Below are positions 35,461 through 43,204 of a stretch of DNA of 55,047 nucleotides, one piece after another. The stretch's first letter is position 1; each line of letters opens with the position of its first letter. The notes under the pieces were generated by a model, which was not told where the DNA came from, ran no database searches, and saw nothing but the letters and a program-made list of their open reading frames with translations. The stretch is from contig JBBIJF010000030.1 in assembly GCA_037446115.1 (NCBI GenBank), positions 1-55,047 on the forward strand, in the 5' to 3' direction. Made by a program: the position numbers and the translations under genes. This DNA comes from JANWXD01 sp037446115. Lineage in GTDB: Bacteria; Acidobacteriota; Terriglobia; Bryobacterales; Bryobacteraceae.

Positions 35461-36594
35461 ATGAGTGAGCGGGTAGTTTCGCGCCGGGGCTTGCTGGCGG
35501 GCGCGGCAGGCGCTTTTACGATCGTCCGGCCGGAAGCCGTACGGGGCAGCCAGGCCAACTCCAAAATCTCCGTCGGGCTGATCGGGAGCGGCAACCGGGG
35601 CTCCTACGATGCCGCCATCGTGCATGCGGATCCGCGCGCCGAGGTCACGGCTCTGTGCGATCTGTTCGACGACCGCATCGAGATGGCGATCCAGCGCATC
35701 AAGCTGGACAAGAAGCCGGCGATCTACAAGGACTATCAGAAACTTTTGGCCTCGGACGTGGATGCGGTGATCATCGCCACACCGCCGTTCGAGCATCCGC
35801 CGATGCTGGAGGCGGCGGTGGAAGCGCGCAAGCACATCTATTGCGAAAAGCCTATGGGGGTGGACGTGGAAGGGTGCCGGCGCGTGATCGCGGCGGGCCG
35901 CAGGGCGGATCCGACGAAGTGTATTTCGGTCGGTTTCCAGCAGCGCTACGGGCCTGTGTATCTGGAGGGCTACCGGCGCATCCAGGAGGGGCAGATCGGC
36001 ACACTGTCCAACGCGCGGGCTTTCTGGATCGGCGGGGATCCGTTCAAGCGGGTCCCGTATGCGGATCCCAAGGAAGAGAAACTGCGGAACTGGTTCGCTT
36101 ACCGCGATTACTCCGGAGACTTTATCGTCGAACAGGATTGCCATAACTTCGACGTGCTGCACTGGTTTTTGGGAGGGCTGCCGCTGAGGGCAACCGGATA
36201 CGGCGGGCGGAAGGTGCGGACTTCGATGGAGATTCTGGATCACCTGACGCTGTCGTTCAAGTTTCCGGACGGGATTCACGTCAATTACGAAGCCAACCAG
36301 ATCAGCCCGCCGGGTTTCAGCCGCATCGGGGAGGAATTCACCGGGACGAAGGGAGTGATCGCGGTGTCGCGAGCCCGCATGGTGCACACGCGGGGGCCGA
36401 GGGACGTAGAGACCCTCGAGTCCAAGCGGGACATCACCTACGATGCGATCGAGGCGTTTCTGGGCAGGATTCAAAGCGGCGACGTGGAGAATGTGGCGGA
36501 GCGCTCGGCGTTGAGCACGATGATCGCGATTTTAGGGCGGACCGCCCTTTACACGGGCCGGGAAGTCACCTGGAAAGGAGAGTTCGGTGCGTAA
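35461..36594 (+). CDS. Gfo/Idh/MocA-family oxidoreductase with Tat signal
   Basis: A 377-residue NAD(P)-dependent sugar-type oxidoreductase. A twin-arginine signal (SRRGLLAGAAGAF, residues 7-20) predicts export as a folded protein with bound cofactor. The Rossmann start is VGLIGSGNRGSYDAAIV, and the catalytic lysine lies in the family motif CEKPMGVDV. Acidobacteria and planctomycetes carry many such exported members, often for modified sugars. It overlaps a PIG-L deacetylase gene by eight bases, which suggests joint action on an acetylated amino sugar; that is inference. Confidence 0.9.
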   Translation: MSERVVSRRGLLAGAAGAFTIVRPEAVRGSQANSKISVGLIGSGNRGSYDAAIVHADPRAEVTALCDLFDDRIEMAIQRIKLDKKPAIYKDYQKLLASDVDAVIIATPPFEHPPMLEAAVEARKHIYCEKPMGVDVEGCRRVIAAGRRADPTKCISVGFQQRYGPVYLEGYRRIQEGQIGTLSNARAFWIGGDPFKRVPYADPKEEKLRNWFAYRDYSGDFIVEQDCHNFDVLHWFLGGLPLRATGYGGRKVRTSMEILDHLTLSFKFPDGIHVNYEANQISPPGFSRIGEEFTGTKGVIAVSRARMVHTRGPRDVETLESKRDITYDAIEAFLGRIQSGDVENVAERSALSTMIAILGRTALYTGREVTWKGEFGA

Positions 36595-37462
36595 CTCACT
36601 GGTTCTGCTCGGACTGATGCTGGGCGTGGGTGCGGCCACGGCCCAGGACAACCGGATCCGCGTGATCGCCTTCGGCGCTCACCCGGACGATTGCGACATC
36701 CGCATGGCGGGCACGGCGGCGAAGTTCGCGGCCATGGGACACCTGGTGAAGTTTGTCGCGGTCACGAACGGAGACGCGGGCCACCAGAGCCAGGGCGGCG
36801 GTGCTTTGGCCAAACGCCGGCGGGCGGAGGCCCAGGAAGCCGGGCGGCGCCTGGGGATCGCCGAGTACGAGGTCTTGGACAATCATGACGGCGAGCTGCT
36901 GCCCTCGCTGCACGTACGGGAGCAGATCATCCGGCGCATCCGGCAGTGGAATGCGGATCTGGTACTGGCGCCGCGCCCCAACGATTATCACCCGGACCAT
37001 CGCTACACCGGGATTCTGGTGCAAGATGCGGCCTACATGGTGGTGGTGCCGAATGTGGCGCCGGATACGCCGCCGCTCGAAAAGAATCCCGTCTTTTTGT
37101 ACTTCCAGGATCATTTCCAGCGGCCGAATCCGTTCCGCCCCGACATCGCCGTGGCGATCGACGAGGTTTTCGACAAGAAGATCGCCGCGCTCGATGCGCA
37201 CGTTTCCCAGTTCTACGAATGGCTTCCCTGGGTGGACCGGCGGCTGCACGAGGTGCCCAAGGACCCGGCGGAACGCCGGAAGTGGCTGGCGCGGGAGCGC
37301 GGCGGCCGGATTACGCCCGAGGTGCGCAAGGCTCTGGAGAAATGGTACGGGCCGGAGCGCGCGGCCAAGGTGCAGTACGCGGAGGCGTTCGAGATCTGCG
37401 AGTACGGCCGCCAGCCGAACGACCAGGAGATCCGCCAGCTGTTTCCGATGCTAGGGAAGTAG
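36587..37462 (+). CDS. exported PIG-L family deacetylase
   Basis: A 291-residue zinc-dependent N-deacetylase-like protein. A signal peptide (1-20, ending ATAQ) precedes the metal and catalytic motif AFGAHPDDCDIRMAG (His32, Asp34, Asp35), and the third ligand lies in the later NDYHPDHR. The family removes N-acetyl groups from sugars (LmbE, MshB). The GTG start is inside the preceding oxidoreductase gene and uses aaaggag. The overlap shows an operon; substrate is unknown. Confidence 0.9.
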   Translation: MRNSLVLLGLMLGVGAATAQDNRIRVIAFGAHPDDCDIRMAGTAAKFAAMGHLVKFVAVTNGDAGHQSQGGGALAKRRRAEAQEAGRRLGIAEYEVLDNHDGELLPSLHVREQIIRRIRQWNADLVLAPRPNDYHPDHRYTGILVQDAAYMVVVPNVAPDTPPLEKNPVFLYFQDHFQRPNPFRPDIAVAIDEVFDKKIAALDAHVSQFYEWLPWVDRRLHEVPKDPAERRKWLARERGGRITPEVRKALEKWYGPERAAKVQYAEAFEICEYGRQPNDQEIRQLFPMLGK

Positions 37463-37471
37463 CGTTTTCGC

Positions 37472-38848
37472 GTGCCGGAAGCCACAAGCCACGACCCGGA
37501 AGCGGTCCGCGAGAAGTTGCGGAGCCTGCCGTCGGTGGACGAGGTCGTGGCGTTGCTGGGGGATCTGGCGGGCCGTTTTCCGCGGCCGCTCATTGTGGAT
37601 GAGGCGCGGCGGGTTCTGGAGGCGCTTCGCCGCGAGGTGCTGGCGGGGCGGAGTCCGGATCCGGCCTCCGCGCCGGCGCGGGTGCGCTCCGCTCTGGAGA
37701 CGCTGGCAGCTCCCTCGCTCCGCCGGGTGATCAATGCCACGGGCGTCGTGCTGCACACGAACCTCGGCCGCGCCCCGCTTGCGCCGTTCGTGCCGCTGGC
37801 CGGTTACTCGAATCTTGAGTATGACCTGGAGGCGGGCCGCCGCGGGCGGCGCGACGTGCATGCGGCGGGTTTGATGGAGCGCTGTTTCGGGGCGCCGGGG
37901 ATTGTGGTCAACAACAACGCCGCGGCGGTGTTTCTGGCGCTGCACGAGCTGGCCTGCGGCTTCGAGGTGATTGTTTCGCGCGGGGAGCTGATCGAGATCG
38001 GCGACGGTTTCCGGATCCCGGACATCATGGCGCGCTCGGGGGCGATCCTGCGCGAGGTCGGAACCACGAACCGGACGCGGATCGAGGACTACCGGGAGGC
38101 GATTACCGAACGGACGCGGCTGCTGCTGCGCGTTCATCGGAGCAATTTTGAAATCCGGGGCTTCACGGGGCGGCCGGAACTCAAGGAGCTCGCCGCTCTG
38201 GGGCGGGAGCGGGGCCTACCTGTCTACGAGGATCTGGGCAGCGGCTGCCCGGTGGACCTGGCGCCTTACGGGTTGCACGAACCGGTGGTCTCGGAGGCCC
38301 TGGCGGAGGGCGCGGACCTGGTTTCGTTCAGCGGGGACAAGCTGCTTGGGGGGCCGCAAGCCGGCTTGCTGGTGGGCCGGCCGGAGCTGATCGCGCGGCT
38401 GCGGCGGAACCCTTTGTTTCGGGCTCTGCGGGTGGACAAACTCACCTATCAAGCCCTGGAGACCACGCTGCGGCATCTGGTTCTCGGGCGGGTGCAGGAC
38501 ATCCCCGCCCTGCGCATGATCGCCGAACCGGCCGAGCGGATCCGGGAGCGGGCCGAGGCGTTCTGCGCGAGGCTGGCGGGGGTGGGCGCAAAGGTCGTTC
38601 CGGGGGAGTCTGTCGTCGGCGGCGGCTCGACACCGGAGCAGCCGCTTCCGACGTGGCTGATCGCGATTGAAACCGGAGACGCTTCGGCGCTGGAGCGTCG
38701 CCTGCGCCGGGGCGAGCCGCCGGTGATCGCGCGGGTGGAGAAGCAGCGGGTGTTGCTCGACCTGCGAACGGTCTTTCCGGAAGAGGAAGCGGACCTGGCC
38801 CGTGCGGTGCAGCGGGCGGTAGCTCAGGCGGGCCGGGCCGCGCCGTAA
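37472..38848 (+). CDS. selA: L-seryl-tRNA(Sec) selenium transferase
   Basis: PLP enzyme that converts Ser-tRNA(Sec) to Sec-tRNA(Sec) with selenophosphate, so the organism probably makes selenoproteins. The 458-residue product has the N-terminal tRNA-binding region, VINATGVVLHTNLGRAPL, EYDLEAGRRGRRD, VVNNNAAAVFLAL, and the PLP lysine Lys290 in SFSGDKLLGGPQAG. The start is a GTG nine bases after the PIG-L stop, with no clear ribosome binding site. selB, selD and a tRNA-Sec gene are not in the window, and no selenoprotein with an in-frame UGA was noticed nearby. Confidence 0.95.
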   Translation: MPEATSHDPEAVREKLRSLPSVDEVVALLGDLAGRFPRPLIVDEARRVLEALRREVLAGRSPDPASAPARVRSALETLAAPSLRRVINATGVVLHTNLGRAPLAPFVPLAGYSNLEYDLEAGRRGRRDVHAAGLMERCFGAPGIVVNNNAAAVFLALHELACGFEVIVSRGELIEIGDGFRIPDIMARSGAILREVGTTNRTRIEDYREAITERTRLLLRVHRSNFEIRGFTGRPELKELAALGRERGLPVYEDLGSGCPVDLAPYGLHEPVVSEALAEGADLVSFSGDKLLGGPQAGLLVGRPELIARLRRNPLFRALRVDKLTYQALETTLRHLVLGRVQDIPALRMIAEPAERIRERAEAFCARLAGVGAKVVPGESVVGGGSTPEQPLPTWLIAIETGDASALERRLRRGEPPVIARVEKQRVLLDLRTVFPEEEADLARAVQRAVAQAGRAAP

Positions 38849-38863
38849 GCGCGCCGGCGGCGC

Positions 38864-38926
38864 TACATTGGAGGTATGCACGCCCGGCCATCGGAAGCCC
38901 GGCCTGCCCTGTTCGGCGCGGACTGA
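38864..38926 (+). CDS. putative 16-aa upstream ORF (leader peptide)
   Basis: Behind selA a TACATT (38864-38869) is followed six bases later by an ATG (38876) opening a frame MHARPSEARPALFGAD, stop at 38924-38926. ggagg sits immediately before the ATG, too close for normal Shine-Dalgarno use, but the spacing from the -10 box matches other leaderless starts in this window. The peptide coding region has an 8-base direct repeat (gcccggcc at 38882 and 38897). Its stop lies four bases before the anti-SD strand described in the next entry. Unproven; the listed range includes the -10 box. Confidence 0.35.
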   Translation, partial: YIGGMHARPSEARPALFGAD

Positions 38927-38930
38927 AGCC

Positions 38931-38973
38931 CTCCCTCCGCCACTGGAAGCTGAGTTGGACGCAAAGGAGGGAG
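38931..38973 (+). promoter_or_regulatory. hairpin sequestering the Shine-Dalgarno of the aminotransferase gene
   Basis: ctccctcc (38931-38938) is the exact reverse complement of ggagggag (38966-38973), which contains the ribosome binding site of the aminotransferase starting at 38978. Folding with a 27-base loop would hide the site. A ribosome finishing the upstream ORF would cover the left strand and could free the site. The complementarity is seen; the switch is inference. Confidence 0.45.
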
Positions 38974-38977
38974 TGAA

Positions 38978-40333
38978 ATGGAGAAGGTAACCACCCGGGC
39001 GGTCCGGCCGGACCTGCCCCAGATTCTGACGCCGCTTCCGGGTCCCCGCGCCCGCGAGATTATCGAGCGGGACCACCGCACCGTGTCGCCGTCCTATACG
39101 CGGCCCTATCCTTTGGTGGCCGCGCGCGGCGAGGGGGCCATGATCGAGGACGTGGACGGCAACCGGTTCCTGGACTTCAACGCGGGGATTGCGGTCGTGG
39201 CCACGGGCCACTGCCATCCGCGGGTTGTGGAAGCGATCCGGCGGCAGGCCGAACGGCTGATCCATATGTCGGGCACGGATTTTTACTACGAGAATCTGGT
39301 GCAACTGGCGGAGAAGCTGGCGGCCATCGCGCCGGGCGAGGGTCCGCGCCGCGTCTCCTTCGGCAACTCCGGGGCGGAAGCTATGGAAGCGGCGCTGAAA
39401 CTGGCCCGCTACCACACCGGCCGCCAGCGTTTCATCGCCTTCCTCGGGGCATTTCACGGGCGCACGATGGGCGCACTGTCGCTGACGGCGAGCAAGGCGG
39501 TGCAGCGGGAGGGATTCGGTCCGTTGCTGGCCGGAGTTCATCACGTGCCCTACGCGTACTGCTACCGCTGTGCCTACGGCAAGCAGCCGGAGACGTGTGC
39601 GGTGGAGTGTGTGAAGTTCATCGAGGAAGAGGTCCTGAAGACGGCGGCGCCGGCGCGGGAGGTTGCGGCGATTGTGGTCGAGCCCGTGCAGGGCGAGGGA
39701 GGATACATCGTTCCGCCCGCGAAGTTCTTTGAAGCCTTGCAGGAGGTGGTGCGGCGGCAGGAGATTTTGCTGGTGGTAGACGAGGTGCAGTCCGGCATGG
39801 GGCGCACGGGCCGGATGTGGGCGTGCGAACACTTTGGCGTGGATCCGGACATCCTGGCGGTGGCCAAGGGGATCGCCAGCGGCCTGCCGCTCGGGGCGAC
39901 GGTGGCGCGGGCCGAGCTGATGCAGTGGAAACCGGGAGCGCACGCTTCGACGTTTGGCGGCAATCCGGTCGCCGTGGAGGCGGCGCTGACCACCATCGAG
40001 CTGCTGGAGCAGGAACTGGTGGCGAACGCCGCCAGGGTGGGCGAGCACGTGATGAACCGGCTGCGGGAGTGGCCCTCCCGGTTCCGCCACGTGGGCGAGG
40101 TGCGGGGCCTGGGACTGATGATCGGCATCGAGCTCGTGCGCGACCAGCACACGCGGGAGCGGTTTCCGGAATTGCGCGACCGGGTTGTCCAGCTGGCCTT
40201 TGAACGCGGCCTGTTGGTGCTCGGCGCGGGCGCCAGCTCCATTCGGCTCAGCCCGCCGCTGGTGGTTACGCGCGACCAGGCGGATTTCGCGGTGGATACG
40301 CTGGAGGAATGCCTGCGGGTGGCGGCGAGTTGA
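38978..40333 (+). CDS. class III aminotransferase (4-aminobutyrate/acetylornithine type)
   Basis: A 451-residue PLP enzyme. Motifs: FLDFNAGIAVVATGHCHPRV, SFGNSGAEAMEAALKLAR, FHGRTMGALSLT, LLVVDEVQSGMGRTGRMWAC with the PLP aspartate, and the lysine in AVAKGIASGLPLGA. A cysteine cluster in YCYRCAYGKQPETCAVEC is shared, from memory, with the archaeal-type 4-aminobutyrate/ornithine aminotransferase and amino-acid racemase branch rather than enterobacterial GabT. Exact substrate is open. The ribosome binding site aaaggaggg is strong but can pair with an upstream strand. Confidence 0.9.
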   Translation: MEKVTTRAVRPDLPQILTPLPGPRAREIIERDHRTVSPSYTRPYPLVAARGEGAMIEDVDGNRFLDFNAGIAVVATGHCHPRVVEAIRRQAERLIHMSGTDFYYENLVQLAEKLAAIAPGEGPRRVSFGNSGAEAMEAALKLARYHTGRQRFIAFLGAFHGRTMGALSLTASKAVQREGFGPLLAGVHHVPYAYCYRCAYGKQPETCAVECVKFIEEEVLKTAAPAREVAAIVVEPVQGEGGYIVPPAKFFEALQEVVRRQEILLVVDEVQSGMGRTGRMWACEHFGVDPDILAVAKGIASGLPLGATVARAELMQWKPGAHASTFGGNPVAVEAALTTIELLEQELVANAARVGEHVMNRLREWPSRFRHVGEVRGLGLMIGIELVRDQHTRERFPELRDRVVQLAFERGLLVLGAGASSIRLSPPLVVTRDQADFAVDTLEECLRVAAS

Positions 40334-40884
40334 GGCACGAGGCGGGCGGGCCGCGGCGGATTCTGGACGTAGGCTGCGGCGTCAACAAGTACCCGGGCGC
40401 GATCGGGATTGACCGCAACCCGCGCAGCCGGGCCGATGTGCTGTGCGACCTGGACCGGCCGGCCTATCCGTTTGCGGCCGAGACGTTCGACGAGATCCGC
40501 GCGGTGCACGTCATCGAGCACGTCGCCGACGTGATCGGAACGATGGAGGAGTTCTGGCGGCTGTTACGGCCGGGCGGCCGGCTGCTCGTGGTGACGCCGC
40601 ATTACACCGATTTCAGTTCGTTTTGCGATCCGACCCACCGCCGGCATCTGACGAGCTTTTCGTTTCGTTACTTCGGCGAAGACCACGGCGGCTTCGGCTA
40701 CTACTCCCCGGTCAGGTTCCATGAGATTTCCGTACGCGTCCGACTACTGGCTTTATGGAGGTGGCTGGGGCTGGAATGGCTGGTCAACGCCTCGCGGCGC
40801 TTTCGCCTGTTTTGGGAGCACTACCTGTGCTTTATCGTGCGGGGCAAAGTCATCGAGTTCCGGCTGGAAAAGCCGGTGCGGTGA
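40309..40884 (+). CDS. SAM-dependent methyltransferase (class I)
   Basis: A 191-residue Rossmann-fold methyltransferase with motif I in RRILDVGCGVNKYPGAIGID (an N-terminal type lacking a long lead-in), then AVHVIEHVADVIGTMEEFWR and LLRPGGRLLVVTPHYTDF. The conserved FCDPTHRRHLTSFSFRYF is seen in relatives next to glycan genes. Substrate unknown. Two starts are possible: ATG at 40309, which overlaps the aminotransferase end by 25 bases, or TTG at 40330, which overlaps its stop as TTGA. The YraN gene begins six bases after the stop. Confidence 0.85.
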   Translation: MPAGGGELRHEAGGPRRILDVGCGVNKYPGAIGIDRNPRSRADVLCDLDRPAYPFAAETFDEIRAVHVIEHVADVIGTMEEFWRLLRPGGRLLVVTPHYTDFSSFCDPTHRRHLTSFSFRYFGEDHGGFGYYSPVRFHEISVRVRLLALWRWLGLEWLVNASRRFRLFWEHYLCFIVRGKVIEFRLEKPVR

Positions 40885-40890
40885 GATCGC

Positions 40891-41325
40891 ATGCGCGTCC
40901 TGTTCCGCTGGTGCGATGAGCTCCGCCATCGCGCGCGGCGGCGCGGATGGGCGGCGGACCTGACGACGGGCCGGCGCGGCGAAGACCTGGCGCACCGTTT
41001 TCTCCAGAAACAGGGCTATACGGTGGCGGCGCGGAACTACCGCACGCGGAGCGGATCCGGAGAGATCGACCTGGTGGCGTGGGACGGCGACACGCTGGTT
41101 TTCGTGGAGGTCAAAACACGCCACAGCGAGGAATTCGGGGCGCCGCAGCGGGCGGTGGATCAGCACAAGCGCAAGGCGCTGGTGCGCGCCGCGGGCGAAT
41201 ACGCGCGCAAGGCAGGCGTGCGGTGGGAACAGGTGCGTTTCGACATCGTCAGCGTGGTGCTCTCGGCCCGGCCGGAGATCACGCATTTGAAGGATGCGTT
41301 CCGGCCGCGTCCATCGCTGTACTAA
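40891..41325 (+). CDS. yraN: YraN family protein (UPF0102, endonuclease-like fold)
   Basis: A 144-residue protein of the UPF0102 family, which has a restriction-endonuclease-like fold. Typical residues: GRRGEDLAHRFLQKQGYTV, NYRTRSGSGEIDLVAWDGD and TLVFVEVKTRHSEEFG, the last two forming a PD-(D/E)XK-like core (EIDL, EVK). A role in DNA recombination or repair has been proposed for relatives but is not established. It is close to the preceding methyltransferase gene and probably co-transcribed. Confidence 0.93.
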   Translation: MRVLFRWCDELRHRARRRGWAADLTTGRRGEDLAHRFLQKQGYTVAARNYRTRSGSGEIDLVAWDGDTLVFVEVKTRHSEEFGAPQRAVDQHKRKALVRAAGEYARKAGVRWEQVRFDIVSVVLSARPEITHLKDAFRPRPSLY

Positions 41326-41328
41326 AAT
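41323..41328 (+). promoter_or_regulatory. -10 box before galT
   Basis: TAAAAT overlaps the yraN stop codon and stands 33 bases upstream of galT, giving a leader of about 27 bases that contains cggaggag. No -35 box is clear. Confidence 0.4.
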
Positions 41329-41361
41329 CATCGTTCTCTCGCAATCGGAGGAGCGTTTTCT

Positions 41362-42363
41362 TTGCCCGAACTCCGCAAAGACCCGGTTACCGGGCGCTGG
41401 GTGATTATTGCCACCGAGCGCGCCATGCGCCCCACGGATTTTGTGCGGGAGCACGTCGTGCCTCAAGGCGCGCGCTTGTGCCCTTTTTGTCCCGGTAACG
41501 AGCAGAAGACGCCTCCGGAGATCCTGGCCTACCGCGACAGCGGCGGACCGAACGAGCCCGGCTGGCGCGTCCGCGTGGTGCCGAACAAATTTCCGGCGTT
41601 GCGTGTGGAGGGCGAGCTGAACCGGCAGGGGGAGGGGCTCTACGACAAGATGAATGGCGTGGGGGCGCACGAGGTGATCATCGAGACTCCCGACCATCAA
41701 CGCACGTTCGGAGACCTGACGGAAAAGCAGGTCGAAGAAGTCCTTTGGGCGTTTCGCGACCGCATCCTGGATCTGCGCAAGGACGTCCGCCTGCGCTACA
41801 TCCTGGTGTTCAAAAACCACGGGGAAGCCGCGGGGGCGTCGCTGGAGCACACGCATTCGCAGCTCATCGCCCTGCCGGTGGTGCCCAAACGGGTGCAAGA
41901 GGAAATGGACGGTGCCCGGAGGTACTACGACTTCAAGGAGCGTTGTATCTTCTGCGACATCGTCCGCCAGGAGATGGAATCCGGTCCGCGCGTGATTCTG
42001 GAGAGCGATCACCACCTGGCGGTTGCGCCGTATGCCGCGCGCTTTCCCTTCGAGACCTGGGTCGTGCCGAAGCGGCACCACTCGCATTTCGAGGCGGCCG
42101 AAGCGGCCGGGATCCAGAACCTTGCCTGGGTGTTGCGCGTCTTGATCCGAAAGATTGACAAGGTGTTAGAACGTCCCGCCTACAACCTCATGCTGCATAC
42201 CGCGCCGGTTCAGGAGGGGGCGATGACGCATTATCACTGGCATCTCGAGCTCATTCCGCGCCTCACCCGGGTGGCGGGTTTTGAGTGGGGTGCGGGCTTC
42301 TACATCAACCCAACGCCGCCGGAGGTCGCCGCCGCGTTCCTACGCGAAGCCGGCCTGGTGTGA
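41362..42363 (+). CDS. galT: galactose-1-phosphate uridylyltransferase
   Basis: Leloir-pathway enzyme exchanging UMP between UDP-glucose and galactose-1-phosphate. The 333-residue HIT-superfamily protein has zinc-type cysteines CPFC (40-43) and a second pair CIFC (195-198), the active-site HTHSQ (163-167), and the second HIT-like motif HYHWHLEL near residue 295. The start is a TTG with a good ribosome binding site (cggaggag) eight bases away. No galE or galK is nearby, so a more general nucleotidyltransferase role (as in bacterial GalT-like/ADP-glucose enzymes) cannot be excluded. Confidence 0.92.
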   Translation: MPELRKDPVTGRWVIIATERAMRPTDFVREHVVPQGARLCPFCPGNEQKTPPEILAYRDSGGPNEPGWRVRVVPNKFPALRVEGELNRQGEGLYDKMNGVGAHEVIIETPDHQRTFGDLTEKQVEEVLWAFRDRILDLRKDVRLRYILVFKNHGEAAGASLEHTHSQLIALPVVPKRVQEEMDGARRYYDFKERCIFCDIVRQEMESGPRVILESDHHLAVAPYAARFPFETWVVPKRHHSHFEAAEAAGIQNLAWVLRVLIRKIDKVLERPAYNLMLHTAPVQEGAMTHYHWHLELIPRLTRVAGFEWGAGFYINPTPPEVAAAFLREAGLV

Positions 42364-42388
42364 AAGCGGCGGATGGCTGGAGTCGGGT

Positions 42389-42397
42389 TGCTACAAT
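42389..42397 (+). promoter_or_regulatory. extended -10 promoter of the coiled-coil gene
   Basis: TGcTACAAT stands nine bases before the ATG at 42407; the same nine-base sequence occurs before the AAA+ gene at 45082. No -35 box or Shine-Dalgarno sequence is visible. Confidence 0.5.
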
Positions 42398-42406
42398 AGG
42401 TCAAGA

Positions 42407-43201
42407 ATGCCCTTTGCGGTAGAGGAATTCCACGACCTTGTCCGGCTCCTCGAGCAGCACCCGGAGTGGCGTGCCGAACTGCGCCGGCTTGTGCTCAGCG
42501 AGGAATTGCTGTCGCTTCCCGACTTGGTGAGGGAACTGGCACAGGTTCAGCGGCGGACCGAGGAGCGCCTGGAGGCGGTTAGCGCGCAGGTTGAGCGGCT
42601 GGCGGAGGCGCAGCGTCGCACCGAGGAGCGCCTGGAGGCGGTTAGCGCGCAGGTTGAGCGGCTGGCGGTACAGGTTGAGCGGCTGGCGGAGGCGCAGCAG
42701 CGGACCGAGCACGAGATCCGGCTGCTAAACCTGGCTCATTCGGATACGGCCGAGCGCCTCAAGCGGGCTATCAATCAGCTGGCTGCCATGGCGGGAAGGG
42801 AGCTGGAGCGCCGGTATCGAGAGCGCGCCGCCAGCTATTTTCAGGGTCTTCTGCGCCGAATCCGAGTCGTGGATCATCAGGCACTGGCCCTGAAACTGGA
42901 CGACGCACAGGATGCGGGTCTGATCACGCGTCAGGAAAGGGATGAGATTCTCCGCCTGGACGTGATCGTACAAGGCCGTCTGGATGCCGAAGAGGCGTAC
43001 CTTGCCGTCGAAGTGTCCGAGGCGGTGGATGAGTTTGACGTTCGCCGCGCGGCCAAACGTGCAGAGTTGCTCGCGAAGGCCACGGGCCAGCGTGTCATAC
43101 CGGCAGTGGCGGGCAACGAGTTAGTGGGCAACACCGCGGAGGAGGCCGCGCGCTGCAACGTAGTGTGCTTTCTCGACGGCCGCCTGGTGGGAGCGGCCTA
43201 A
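42407..43201 (+). CDS. coiled-coil protein with PD-(D/E)XK-nuclease-like C-terminal domain
   Basis: A 264-residue protein. Residues 40-105 are a long heptad-like coiled coil built from two near-identical 21-residue units (RRTEERLEAVSAQVERLAEAQ) plus a partial third. Residues 125-264 resemble, from memory, the restriction-endonuclease-like domain of DUF3782-type proteins: Asp185 in RLDVIVQGR, then the strand YLAVEVSEAVDE with Glu202. The usual lysine of the E-x-K motif is a serine (Ser204), so either the lysine has moved (Lys217 is a candidate) or the domain only binds. Function unknown. It ends three bases from the convergent purA gene. Confidence 0.75.
   Translation: MPFAVEEFHDLVRLLEQHPEWRAELRRLVLSEELLSLPDLVRELAQVQRRTEERLEAVSAQVERLAEAQRRTEERLEAVSAQVERLAVQVERLAEAQQRTEHEIRLLNLAHSDTAERLKRAINQLAAMAGRELERRYRERAASYFQGLLRRIRVVDHQALALKLDDAQDAGLITRQERDEILRLDVIVQGRLDAEEAYLAVEVSEAVDEFDVRRAAKRAELLAKATGQRVIPAVAGNELVGNTAEEAARCNVVCFLDGRLVGAA
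42557..42702 (+). repeat. 63-bp in-frame tandem repeat encoding coiled coil
   Basis: A segment beginning accgaggagcgcctggaggc at 42557 recurs at 42620, a period of exactly 63 bases (21 codons), with only a few changes; a further part-copy (caggttgagcggctggcgg) follows from about 42669. High identity at silent positions points to a recent duplication by slippage. Confidence 0.85.
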
Positions 43202-43204
43202 CTT

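Noticed and set aside
38849..38977. Possible tRNA-Sec gene directly after selA
   Set aside because: No long acceptor stem, UCA anticodon loop or T-loop could be found; the structure present is the anti-SD hairpin.
42557..42702. CRISPR-like repeat
   Set aside because: The 63-bp units are contiguous, in frame and encode a heptad coiled coil; there are no spacers.
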